From Microbacterium limosum (GTDB taxonomy: Bacteria > Actinomycetota > Actinomycetes > Actinomycetales > Microbacteriaceae), in the NCBI RefSeq assembly GCF_036324365.1, contig NZ_CP137080.1, positions 1,550,001 to 1,614,000 on the forward strand: a DNA stretch of 64,000 bases. The letters run 5' to 3'. The position numbers were made by a program, and so were the translations under genes. The notes below the pieces were generated by a model. It searched no databases. It was not told where the DNA came from and was given only the letters and a program-made list of their open reading frames with translations. How positions within the stretch are numbered: position 1 is the stretch's first letter; each line of letters starts with the position of its first letter. Positions 52,891-60,461 of this stretch are shown here, in pieces.

Positions 52891-54091
52891 CGCGCCCCAA
52901 CCCCGCGTGGATGTCGAGCGCGATATCTCGCACCGTATCCCAGCGGAATGTGAGCGCACCGGCTCCGGCAGCACCCGACCAGGCGCTGAGCCGCTTCGGG
53001 TTACCCAGTCGCGCAAGCGCACGCTTCTGTCGGCGCTCTCGTTCACGGACGAGGTCGCGCGCCGCCGAGTCGTCGGAGATCGCGCGAGGGTCAATGCCCT
53101 GAATGTGTGCCACCCAGTCAGAGATGAACCGCGCGGACCCAGGCGCGATCGTCGCCTTCGCCGTGTCGAGAACCCAACCCCACAGGTCACCGACGTCCCA
53201 CTGAGCAATCCGTGCCCGCTCGACCCGATCCGCCCATTCCGCCAACTCACCGCGGTATTGATCCACCGGTGCAGAGAACCTGCGCCGATCCTCGGGGACG
53301 ACGCGCTCGTACTCTTCCGCGAGCTGAAGGTTGTAGAGCAACGCGGCACCGTGCATCGCGGTCGAGAACGCTTCGGCGTTCCGCAACAGCAGCGCCGCCT
53401 CACCCTCGACGCCCTGGACAGCCGGGTCGGTCCACGGGCTACGGCTGTCCTTCATGGGCGCGTGATTCATGAGGTGCGCCATGACTGTGTCGGGGGCGTG
53501 CTCCAGCACGCGCTCGCGCAGCCATCCCGCTTCGTCGCGCGATAGGGCGAACGCGTCATCGATGCGGTGCGGGAACTCCGGCGGTATCGGAGGGACTGAG
53601 TGCGACCACGCCGAGATCCGTTTGCGGGCGCCTTCATCGTCGCCGTCCTCGGGACGGGACACGGCCCCGAACGCGTCGGATTTCCATGCGTATTCCTCGC
53701 GAACGATGCCGTAGCGACGCAGTGTTCCCCAATAGATCGTTGACGGAAGTGTCTGCAGCGCTTGCCCGACGCGCGCGCCGAGCAGTCCGGTGAGGTCGTC
53801 GCTCCCTGACTTGCGAAGCGTGGAGATCACCTGCCGCTCGTTCTTGTCTGCAAGGGCCAGCGGATCGGGTTTGCCTTCGGCGAGCTGGAAGCACCATGGC
53901 ACGAACAGCAGATATCGGGCGCGCGTCAGCAGCACTGTCGTTCCAGGAAACAGTCCGTCGGAGATCACGTCGCGGACTTGCCCGAGCCCGAGCTCATCCC
54001 GACTGTCGCGATCCGTGAACAACTTGATGATGTCCCGCATGCGGGCCTGGTCTTCAGTGTCAGCATCCAGCCAGGCGATCGTTGAGGGCAC
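52883..54091 (-). CDS. DUF6361-family protein
   Basis: 402 residues from GTG 54091. Begins MPSTIAWLDADTEDQARMRD and has the block DELGLGQVRDVISDGLFPGTTVLLTRARYLLFVPW, which matches my memory of DUF6361. Later blocks are LPSTIYWGTLRRYGI and WLRERVLEHAPDTVMAHLM. The C-terminal part is Arg/Glu-rich with ARDLVRERERRQKRALARL. No catalytic motif can be named. It starts the three-gene operon with the nuclease and helicase and may act as sensor or scaffold; this is inference. Confidence 0.72.
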   Translation of the reverse strand: MPSTIAWLDADTEDQARMRDIIKLFTDRDSRDELGLGQVRDVISDGLFPGTTVLLTRARYLLFVPWCFQLAEGKPDPLALADKNERQVISTLRKSGSDDLTGLLGARVGQALQTLPSTIYWGTLRRYGIVREEYAWKSDAFGAVSRPEDGDDEGARKRISAWSHSVPPIPPEFPHRIDDAFALSRDEAGWLRERVLEHAPDTVMAHLMNHAPMKDSRSPWTDPAVQGVEGEAALLLRNAEAFSTAMHGAALLYNLQLAEEYERVVPEDRRRFSAPVDQYRGELAEWADRVERARIAQWDVGDLWGWVLDTAKATIAPGSARFISDWVAHIQGIDPRAISDDSAARDLVRERERRQKRALARLGNPKRLSAWSGAAGAGALTFRWDTVRDIALDIHAGLGRDA

Positions 54092-54137
54092 ACCCTCACG
54101 GTAGTGCGAGGTGCGGACACTTGGCGGGCGCCACCGC

Positions 54138-55331
54138 CTACCCGTCGTCCTTCCGCCGTGGCGCGAGCGACTCCAGGATGTCGGCGGTGACGGGGTTCAC
54201 GGCCTCGTCTGGCTCGATGTAGTGCTGCAGCGTGATCTTCGACGACGTGTGTCCAAGCATCTCGGCCGCAAGCTCCGGCCCGCTCGCGCGATCCAGCACG
54301 GTCGCGACCGTGCGGCGGAACGCGTGCGGCGTCACGCCTTCGATCCCGGCCGCGCTCAGCGCAGTCCCTAGCCGACGCCGCACGTTGTTCGTCGTGAACG
54401 GCGTCCCGTTTCGGGTGAAGAACAACAGATGCTCGGCATCCGCCCCCGAAGTGGCCACGAGCCTCACCCGCAGCGCCTCGGCAGCGAACCCCGGCACCGC
54501 GACGACGCGGGTGGACTTCGCGGTCTTCGGATGGTCCTGCCGATGTGTCGGCGTGCCCTTCTCGGAGATGATCGTGCCGCAGATCCGCACCGTCGCCGGC
54601 GTGACCGTGACGTTGACATCGCATTTGCGGATCGCGAGCACCTCGCCGATACGCGCCGACGTGCCGAGCATGACCTCGATGATCTGCTCCAACTGCCCAT
54701 CCGGCGGCGGACCGGAATGACCCGGATCGCGTCGCCACGAACTCACCGCCGAGCGGATCGCCTCGACCTGCTCGATCCGCAACGCCATCGCCTGCGAGGC
54801 GGGCTTACGGAGCCGGGCGATATCGCGCACCGGGTTGGAGCGCATCGCGTCGTACCTGACCGCCAGCCCGAACGCAAGGCTGAGGACGGTGCGGGCCTGC
54901 TTGGCGCTGCTGTAGCTCTTCGTCGCTTTGAGTGTCTTCACGAGCTGATCGATCATCCGCACACTGATCTCACGTAGCGCGTAGTTCTCCAACGCCGGCA
55001 GCACCAGGTTGCGCATGTTCCACTCGTAGAGCGTGCGGGTGCGTGACGAGATCACCCCGTCGAGGTCAAGGTCAGCGAGCCACACCTCGACCAACTGGCG
55101 GAACGAGCTGTCTGCAGTCAGCTCACCCTGACCGATCGCGGCTTCTGCGCGCACGGCCAGGATCGTCTTGAGTTTGTTCTCGGCGGCCTTCTGTGTGTCG
55201 GCGGTGGCACTGACTTTGCGCAGGCGACCGTCGTTGTCACGGAAACGCGCGACCGCTCGGATCTGTCCGTTCTCCTTCGACTCGAATCGAATCTGCCCGA
55301 AAGTGCCGAGCGGGGTTCGCGGCCTAGCCAT
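54138..55331 (-). CDS. int: Tyrosine integrase of the genomic island
   Basis: About 397 residues from ATG 55331 (GTG 55337 also possible). An arm-binding AP2-like N-terminus (FGQIRFESKENGQIRAVARF), SAM-like core domain, and a catalytic domain with Arg in GTSARIGEVLAIRKCDV, HxxR in TPHAFRRTVATVLDRA, and His plus Tyr in MLGHTSSKITLQHYIEP. It lies beside the excisionase and within 420 bp of the tRNA target, as expected for an island that integrates in tRNA-fMet. All catalytic residues are intact. Confidence 0.93.
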   Translation of the reverse strand: MARPRTPLGTFGQIRFESKENGQIRAVARFRDNDGRLRKVSATADTQKAAENKLKTILAVRAEAAIGQGELTADSSFRQLVEVWLADLDLDGVISSRTRTLYEWNMRNLVLPALENYALREISVRMIDQLVKTLKATKSYSSAKQARTVLSLAFGLAVRYDAMRSNPVRDIARLRKPASQAMALRIEQVEAIRSAVSSWRRDPGHSGPPPDGQLEQIIEVMLGTSARIGEVLAIRKCDVNVTVTPATVRICGTIISEKGTPTHRQDHPKTAKSTRVVAVPGFAAEALRVRLVATSGADAEHLLFFTRNGTPFTTNNVRRRLGTALSAAGIEGVTPHAFRRTVATVLDRASGPELAAEMLGHTSSKITLQHYIEPDEAVNPVTADILESLAPRRKDDG

Positions 55332-55337
55332 GAGCAC

Positions 55338-55568
55338 TCACCGCCCGTGCTGCGGATGCCCCGGCGTGGTCTCGCGTTGCGACGTGATCCACTCGCGTAC
55401 ATCGCTGACGCAGAAGCGCAAACGCCCGCCGATACGAACAGCCCGCGGACCCTTACCGTCGGTGCGCCAGTCCCGGATCGTGGCGACCGGCACGTCGAGA
55501 TACGAGGCAAGATCCTCGATCGTCAGAAGCGGCTCCAGATCGCCCAGCGCCGCAATGCTGGTCGCCAT
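55338..55568 (-). CDS. xis: Excisionase-like helix-turn-helix protein
   Basis: About 76 residues from ATG 55568 (a GTG at 55595 would add nine). MerR/excisionase-type winged helix: LLTIEDLASYLDVPVATIRDWRTDGKGPRAVRIGGRLRFCVSDVREWI. The short gap to the integrase start shows one operon. Such proteins bend attachment-site DNA and direct the integrase towards excision. No clear ribosome site precedes the ATG, so leaderless translation is possible. No gene is seen in the 180 bp between it and the tRNA. Confidence 0.85.
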   Translation of the reverse strand: MATSIAALGDLEPLLTIEDLASYLDVPVATIRDWRTDGKGPRAVRIGGRLRFCVSDVREWITSQRETTPGHPQHGR

Positions 55569-55708
55569 GCAGAGGAGGTGTGTCGAAGAACCCACCGGGT
55601 TCCGACGTCATCCGACGACTCCCATGAGGATCGACGGGGCGAAGCCCACAAAGGGCTTCAGCGAGGAGTTCATGGCCACTTTGTGGCGTCGGGTTCAAAT
55701 CCGGAACC

Positions 55709-55745
55709 TTTCAGGCCCGGAGATCTACGATCTCCGGGCCTGAAA
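55709..55745. terminator. Hairpin terminator brought by the island after tRNA-fMet
   Basis: A perfect 17-bp stem (55709-55725 with 55729-55745) and three-base loop, four bases past the tRNA 3' end on the minus strand and inside the island. It differs in sequence from the hairpin at 30474-30511 but is placed the same way relative to the shared 37-bp core, so it can replace the terminator displaced by integration. Confidence 0.75.
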
Positions 55746-55746
55746 T

Positions 55747-55783
55747 TCGTTGCGGGGACAGGATTTGAACCTGCGACCTCTGG
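55747..55783. repeat. Attachment-site copy within the intact tRNA-fMet
   Basis: 37 bases identical to 30518-30554, covering the tRNA 3' half. This is the integrase-proximal junction of the island. Confidence 0.93.
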
Positions 55784-55823
55784 GTTATGAGCCCAGCGAG
55801 CTACCGAACTGCTCCACCCCGCG
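55750..55823 (-). tRNA. Initiator tRNA-Met (anticodon CAT)
   Basis: Reads 5' CGCGGGG on the minus strand, pairing from its second base with CCCCGC. The unpaired C1-A72 is the mark of an initiator tRNA. The anticodon arm is CTGGG-CTCATAA-CCCAG, with the three G-C pairs typical of initiators. The T arm is GCAGG-TTCAAAT-CCTGT. CCA is not encoded. The gene is complete, because the island restored its 3' end on insertion. Confidence 0.95.
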
Positions 55824-55874
55824 GCACAAGAAGTAAGCCTAGCACGGGGCTGGAGAGCCGTCCAATCGGCCCGC

Positions 55875-56102
55875 TCAGCGGGATTCGGGCTCGAGGCGTC
55901 CGACACCGTACCTGCGGTTCTCCGGCACGTCGGCCGCGGAGCACAGGGCCAGCCACACGTCGCGCGGCGGCACGCCGTCGCGGAGGGCCTGGTCCGCGGT
56001 CCGCCCGCCGATGTCGGCGAGCTGCAGGTCCGCCCTCAGGACGGCGCCGTAGGCATCGCCGAACTCATCGTCGACCGCCCGGCCGAATTCGCTGCGCCGC
56101 AC
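55875..56102 (-). CDS. DUF3046 protein
   Basis: 75 residues from GTG 56102, beginning RRSEFGRAVDDEFGDAYGAVLRADL in the DUF3046 pattern, with QALRDGVPPRDVWLALCSAADVP further on. Function unknown. In many actinobacteria it sits between clgR and recA. Here the gene after it is tRNA-fMet and then the island, with no recA. Confidence 0.88.
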   Translation of the reverse strand: MRRSEFGRAVDDEFGDAYGAVLRADLQLADIGGRTADQALRDGVPPRDVWLALCSAADVPENRRYGVGRLEPESR

Positions 56103-56106
56103 CGGG

Positions 56107-56415
56107 TCAGCTGAGCGTGAGCTCTTTGTCCACCGAGGCCACGAGGTCGTCGGGGACGACGTCGGGGAACGTCGAGACACCCTCGAGCACGGAGATCCGG
56201 TCTCCGACCTCGCGCATGATCGTGGAAATGGGGACATCCAGCGCTTCGGCCACGGATGCGAGGATCTCGCTCGAGGCCTCTTTCTGACCGCGCTCGACCT
56301 CGCTGAGGTAGCCGAGGGCGACCGACGCCTTGCCCGCCACCTGACGGAGGGTCTGACCCCTCTGCAGACGGAAATCACGCAGAACATCGCCGATCTCTTG
56401 ACGAACCAGGATCAT
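56107..56415 (-). CDS. clgR: ClgR-type HTH transcriptional regulator
   Basis: 102 residues from ATG 56415 with GAGGAGGGGG upstream. Cro/C1-type HTH: VLRDFRLQRGQTLRQVAGKASVALGYLSEVERGQKEASSEIL. The C-terminal end (VDKELTLS) fits ClgR, an activator of clp protease genes in actinobacteria that is itself degraded by ClpCP. The neighbourhood pgsA-cinA-clgR-DUF3046 is that of known clgR genes. The stop is four bases before the DUF3046 start, so the two are coupled. Confidence 0.9.
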   Translation of the reverse strand: MILVRQEIGDVLRDFRLQRGQTLRQVAGKASVALGYLSEVERGQKEASSEILASVAEALDVPISTIMREVGDRISVLEGVSTFPDVVPDDLVASVDKELTLS

Positions 56416-56555
56416 GATGGCCCCCTCCTCACTGTGCTCGTCGTGTCGCCCGAGTGTTAGAGAGTACAACACCGGGTTGAGCCAATCTAATGCCCTCGAC
56501 TGAGGGATGGCTCGGAATCACCGAATGTAACGGAGACGAAACACTCGCTATTCCC

Positions 56556-57098
56556 TCACGCGGCGGCGTCGACGAGCACGCAGAGGGCGTGGCGCACGGT
56601 CGCCTCTCGGATCTCGTCGCGGTCGCCCTCGAGGCGCAGAGACACGACACGCGACCCCCCGGGGGTGCAGATCGCCAGGTGCACCGTGCCGACGGGCTGG
56701 CCGTCGGGCGAGTCGGGACCCGCGATTCCCGTCGTCGCGATCCCCACATCGGCGGCGCGCCCGCCCTCGGCGGTGGCACGACGGACCCCCTCCGCCATCT
56801 GGAGGGCGACGTCCGGGTGGACGGCACCGTGAGCCGCGAGCAGGCCGGCGTCGACGCCCAGCAGCGAGTGCTTGAGCGACACGGCGTAGGCGACTATCGC
56901 GCCGCGCACGGTGTCCGAGGCACCCGGCACGCCGATGAGCGCGGCGGCCAGAAGACCGCCCGTGAGAGACTCCGCGACTCCGAGCGACCAGCCTCGGGCG
57001 CGCAGGCGGCTCAGTGCGAGTGCCGCTTCCCCGTGCACGTCCGCCTCCCCCGCGCAGGGGGGCCATTCGCCGCCCACCGCGGTGGACCGGTCGCTCAT
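56556..57098 (-). CDS. cinA: CinA C-terminal-domain nicotinamide-nucleotide amidohydrolase
   Basis: 180 residues from ATG 57098, which overlaps the pgsA stop (ATGA). It is only the CinA/PncC domain: LGVAESLTGGLLAAALIGVPGASD, GIATTGIAGPDSPDGQPVGTVHLA and YAVSLKHSLLGV. It removes the amide of nicotinamide mononucleotide in the pyridine nucleotide cycle. The longer open frame upstream overlaps pgsA and was not used. A 140-bp gap precedes clgR, which probably has its own promoter. Confidence 0.92.
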   Translation of the reverse strand: MSDRSTAVGGEWPPCAGEADVHGEAALALSRLRARGWSLGVAESLTGGLLAAALIGVPGASDTVRGAIVAYAVSLKHSLLGVDAGLLAAHGAVHPDVALQMAEGVRRATAEGGRAADVGIATTGIAGPDSPDGQPVGTVHLAICTPGGSRVVSLRLEGDRDEIREATVRHALCVLVDAAA

Positions 57099-57670
57099 GG
57101 CCGGGCGGGGCGCGCCCGACGCGAGCCGCGGATCTCGGCGACGAGGTAGTCGATACCGCTTGCGACCGTGAGGATCACCGCGATCCACATGGTCACGACG
57201 TTGACCCAGAGCACCCCGTCCCCCACGATCGTCCAGAGCGGCATCAGGGCGAGGGAGAGCGCGACCGCCTGCGCGACGGTCTTGAGCTTGCCCATCCACG
57301 CCGCGGCGACGACATGGTCGCTCGCGACCAGCAGCCGGTGCACCGTGATGCCGATCTCACGCACGAGCACGAGGATCGTGACCCACCACGGCAGTTCGCC
57401 GAGGATCGACAGCCCGACGAAAGCGAAGCCCGTCAGCACCTTGTCCGCGATCGGATCCAGCAGCTTGCCGAGGTCGGTGACGATCTCGTACCGCCGGGCG
57501 ATGTAGCCGTCGATCCCGTCCGTCGCGATCGCGACGACGAAGAGCGCTCCCGCCCACCACCGCAGCGCACCGTCCCCGCCGGCGTCGGCGAGCAGCATCC
57601 AGAGGAACACGGGAGCGCAGAGGATGCGCGCGATCGTGATCGCGTTGGGAAGCTGCCGTGGCACTGCCAT
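57095..57670 (-). CDS. pgsA: CDP-diacylglycerol-glycerol-3-phosphate 3-phosphatidyltransferase
   Basis: 191 residues with the CDP-alcohol phosphotransferase motif: DGIDGYIARRYEIVTDLGKLLDP, which shows the D-G-x2-A-R-x8-G-x3-D-x3-D pattern adapted to the family. About five hydrophobic segments. The enzyme makes phosphatidylglycerophosphate at the membrane. The ATG overlaps the last base of ftsK, and cinA follows with a four-base overlap, so ftsK-pgsA-cinA form a unit. Confidence 0.92.
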   Translation of the reverse strand: MAVPRQLPNAITIARILCAPVFLWMLLADAGGDGALRWWAGALFVVAIATDGIDGYIARRYEIVTDLGKLLDPIADKVLTGFAFVGLSILGELPWWVTILVLVREIGITVHRLLVASDHVVAAAWMGKLKTVAQAVALSLALMPLWTIVGDGVLWVNVVTMWIAVILTVASGIDYLVAEIRGSRRARPARP

Positions 57671-60387
57671 CAGTCGCGACCCGTCAATCCCCAGGCATCC
57701 TCGTCGGTCTCGGCCTCCACGACGGGAAGGCCGGCGTACTGCGACTCGACGGCGTCGGACCCGTAGGGATCGGAGTTCGACGACGACCCCGCGTCAGCGG
57801 GCGGGTCCTCGCCCCTCAGGCGCGCGAGCACACCCGGCAGCTGCTCGGCCGTGACGAGCACGTCCCGCGCCTTCGAGCCTTCCGAGGGCCCCACGATCTC
57901 TCGGGACTCGAGCAGATCCATCAGGCGCCCGGCCTTCGCGAAGCCCACGCGCAGCTTCCGCTGCAGCATCGAGGTCGACCCGAACTGCGTCGAGACGACC
58001 TGCTCGGCGGCGGCGAGCAGCAGCTCCAGGTCGTCGCCGATGTCGGCGTCGACCTGCTTCTTCTCCGCGGCCGCCTGCACGTCGGCGCGGTACTCGGGCC
58101 GGGCCTGCGCCGTGACGTGCTCGACCACGGCCTCGATCTCGGGCTCGCTGACCCAGGCGCCCTGCACGCGCAGCGGCTTGGACGTGCCCATCGGCAGGAA
58201 GAGGGCGTCGCCCTGGCCGATCAGGCGGTCGGCGCCGGGCTGGTCGAGGATGACCCGCGAGTCGGTGACGCTCGTCACCGCGAACGCCAGGCGCGATGGC
58301 ACATTCGCCTTGATGAGCCCGGTCACGACGTCGACGCTCGGCCGCTGCGTCGCGAGGACCAGGTGGATGCCGGAGGCGCGCGCAAGCTGGGTGATGCGCA
58401 CGATCGAGTCCTCGACGTCGCGGGGCGCGACCATCATGAGGTCGGCGAGCTCGTCGACGACCACGAGGAGGTAGGGGTACGGCTTGAGGATGCGCTCGCT
58501 GCCGACCGGAACCTCGACTTCGCCCGCGACGACGGCGCGGTTGAAGTCGTCGATGTGGCGGAAGCCGAACGACGCGAGGTCGTCGTACCGCATGTCCATC
58601 TCCTTCACGACCCACTGCAGCGCCTCCGCCGCCTTCTTCGGGTTCGTGATGATCGGCGTGATGAGGTGCGGAACCCCCGCGTAGGACGTGAGCTCGACAC
58701 GCTTGGGGTCGATGAGCACCATGCGCACCTCGGACGGCTTGGCGCGCATGAGAAGGCTCGTGATCATGGAGTTCACGAAGCTGGACTTGCCCGATCCCGT
58801 CGAGCCGGCCACCAGGAGGTGCGGCATCTTCGCGAGGTTCGCCACGACGAAGCCTCCGCCGACATCCTTGCCCACACCGATCGTCATGGGATGGGTCGAC
58901 TTCGCGGCCGCCGTCGAGGTGAGCACGTCGCCGAGCGTGACGATCTCGCGGTCGGTGTTGGGGATCTCGACGCCGATCGCGCTCTTGCCGGGGATGGGTG
59001 CGAGGATGCGCACCTCGTTGGATGCGACGGCGTAGGCGATGTTGTTGGTGAGGGCCGTGATCCGCTCCACCTTCACGCCGGGCCCGAGCTCGATCTCGTA
59101 CTGAGTCACCGTCGGGCCGCGCGAGAAGCCGGTCACGCGCGCGTTGACCTGGAACTGGTCGAGCACCTCGGTGATGGCGCGGACGACGTGGTCGTTCGCC
59201 TCCGAACGCTCCTTGTGGGGGGTGCCGGGCGCGAGGCTCGACACCGACGGGAGCCGGTAAGGGGTGGTCGCACCCGAACCCGCACGCGAGCCATCGGTGC
59301 CGAGCCCCGACAGGCCGGGAAGCGCCTCGCCCGTGTCGCCGTCGTCGCCGTCGTCGTGGATCGATGTGTCGGCGCGGGGCGCGGATGCCGCGGCACGCTC
59401 GGCGTCGGACAGCAGCGACGGGTCGAGCACCTCCGTGAGCGCATCGGGAGCGAACGTGGGCGCCGGCGGCGTGCGGGGCGCGGCCGGCGGCGCGGTCGCG
59501 ACGGGGGTGTCGAACCCGCCACGCGACGCACCCGGCGTCAGCAGTTCCGTGAGGTCCTGGGAGCCGAGGCCGCCGTCGGCGTCCTCCTCGCGGCCGCTGC
59601 GGTTGCGCCGCCACCACGGGATCCCGGCATCCTCGGCCGGCGCGTCATCCGTCGCCGCGGAGCTGCGCTCGGGCTTCTCGACGCGCTCCGCGCCGAACAT
59701 CCACGCGTACAGGTCGCCGAGCCGCCGTCCGATGCGGTTCGGCGGCGTCTTGGTGATGATCAGGACGCTGAGAACCGCGAGCAGCACCAGCACGATCCAT
59801 GCGCCGATCGGCGTCAGGGCGATCGCGAGGGGCTCGGCGACCATCCACCCGAAGAGACCGCCCGAGCGGCTCAGAACCGGCAGGCCGTCGCTCGGAACGG
59901 GGCGTTCGCCGCCGAGGTGGCAGAAGCCCGCGCCCACGAGGGCGAGCAGGCCGAAGCCGATTCCGATGCGCCCGTTGTCGTGGACGGTCGCGGGATGGCG
60001 GAAGAGCCAGCCCGCGAGGATGAGAAGCATGACGGGCACGATGAACGCCAGCCGGCCGACCATCCCCCCCACGGAATAGTCGGAGATCGTGAGGGCCATA
60101 TCGCTGCCGATGAAGAACCACTCGATGATCGCGCCCACGACGGCGAGCAGGACGAGCAGGAAGGGAAACCCGTCGCGGCGCTGGTCCTTTTCGAGGGTCT
60201 CCGGGCCGAAGGCGCGGAACAGACCTCCCACGCCGTGGGCGAGACCCATCCACGCGCGGACGACGACGGGCGGCTTGTCGTCCTCCCCCACGTAACGCTT
60301 GGGCGCGGGCTCGGGCTTGCGGGCGCGCGAGGACGGTGCCTTCGCCGGCGCGCGGGAACCCTTGGTCGGGCTGGTGCTCCTGGCCAT
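57670..60387 (-). CDS. ftsK: DNA translocase FtsK/SpoIIIE
   Basis: 905 residues. Four membrane helices in the N-terminal 200 residues (for example [19 protein letters not shown] and [13 protein letters not shown]). A variable linker rich in Ala/Pro/Asp follows. The motor domain has Walker [16 protein letters not shown] near residue 527, Walker [14 protein letters not shown] and [19 protein letters not shown]-terminal winged-helix (gamma) domain recognises KOPS-like sites. It moves chromosome ends through the closing septum. The ATG at 60387 is the first plausible start. Confidence 0.95.
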   Translation of the reverse strand: MARSTSPTKGSRAPAKAPSSRARKPEPAPKRYVGEDDKPPVVVRAWMGLAHGVGGLFRAFGPETLEKDQRRDGFPFLLVLLAVVGAIIEWFFIGSDMALTISDYSVGGMVGRLAFIVPVMLLILAGWLFRHPATVHDNGRIGIGFGLLALVGAGFCHLGGERPVPSDGLPVLSRSGGLFGWMVAEPLAIALTPIGAWIVLVLLAVLSVLIITKTPPNRIGRRLGDLYAWMFGAERVEKPERSSAATDDAPAEDAGIPWWRRNRSGREEDADGGLGSQDLTELLTPGASRGGFDTPVATAPPAAPRTPPAPTFAPDALTEVLDPSLLSDAERAAASAPRADTSIHDDGDDGDTGEALPGLSGLGTDGSRAGSGATTPYRLPSVSSLAPGTPHKERSEANDHVVRAITEVLDQFQVNARVTGFSRGPTVTQYEIELGPGVKVERITALTNNIAYAVASNEVRILAPIPGKSAIGVEIPNTDREIVTLGDVLTSTAAAKSTHPMTIGVGKDVGGGFVVANLAKMPHLLVAGSTGSGKSSFVNSMITSLLMRAKPSEVRMVLIDPKRVELTSYAGVPHLITPIITNPKKAAEALQWVVKEMDMRYDDLASFGFRHIDDFNRAVVAGEVEVPVGSERILKPYPYLLVVVDELADLMMVAPRDVEDSIVRITQLARASGIHLVLATQRPSVDVVTGLIKANVPSRLAFAVTSVTDSRVILDQPGADRLIGQGDALFLPMGTSKPLRVQGAWVSEPEIEAVVEHVTAQARPEYRADVQAAAEKKQVDADIGDDLELLLAAAEQVVSTQFGSTSMLQRKLRVGFAKAGRLMDLLESREIVGPSEGSKARDVLVTAEQLPGVLARLRGEDPPADAGSSSNSDPYGSDAVESQYAGLPVVEAETDEDAWGLTGRD

Positions 60388-60461
60388 GCCACCACGCTAC
60401 GTCCGACGGGCGACATTTGCCCGCAGCGACGCGGGGGCACTCTCGGGCGGCGCCCGCCGAA

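Larger units (their letters stand above)
30518..55783. mobile_element. Genomic island integrated in initiator tRNA-Met, about 25.2 kb
   Basis: Bounded by the 37-bp direct repeats, with excisionase and tyrosine integrase genes directly beside the intact tRNA. Cargo: DUF6933 gene, ten-gene catabolic operon, IS110-family element, Tn554-like recombinase set and a three-gene helicase/PLD/DUF6361 operon. No relaxase, coupling protein, type IV secretion or replication gene is visible, so it appears to be an integrative but not self-transmissible island. Both flanks carry ordinary core-type genes on the minus strand. Confidence 0.9.

Noticed and set aside
48063..54091. DISARM, BREX, Hachiman or Mokosh assignment for the helicase/PLD operon
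   Set aside because: No DUF1998 (DrmB), PglZ, DUF1837 or kinase partner is present, and the gene set and order differ.
55686..55706. T-arm-like sequence (GGTTCAAATCC) near the island end
   Set aside because: The flanking bases do not form a T stem, and no anticodon or acceptor arm is nearby; chance resemblance.
30518..55783. Integrative conjugative element
   Set aside because: No relaxase, coupling protein, FtsK-type transfer ATPase or replication initiator is seen between the attachment sites.
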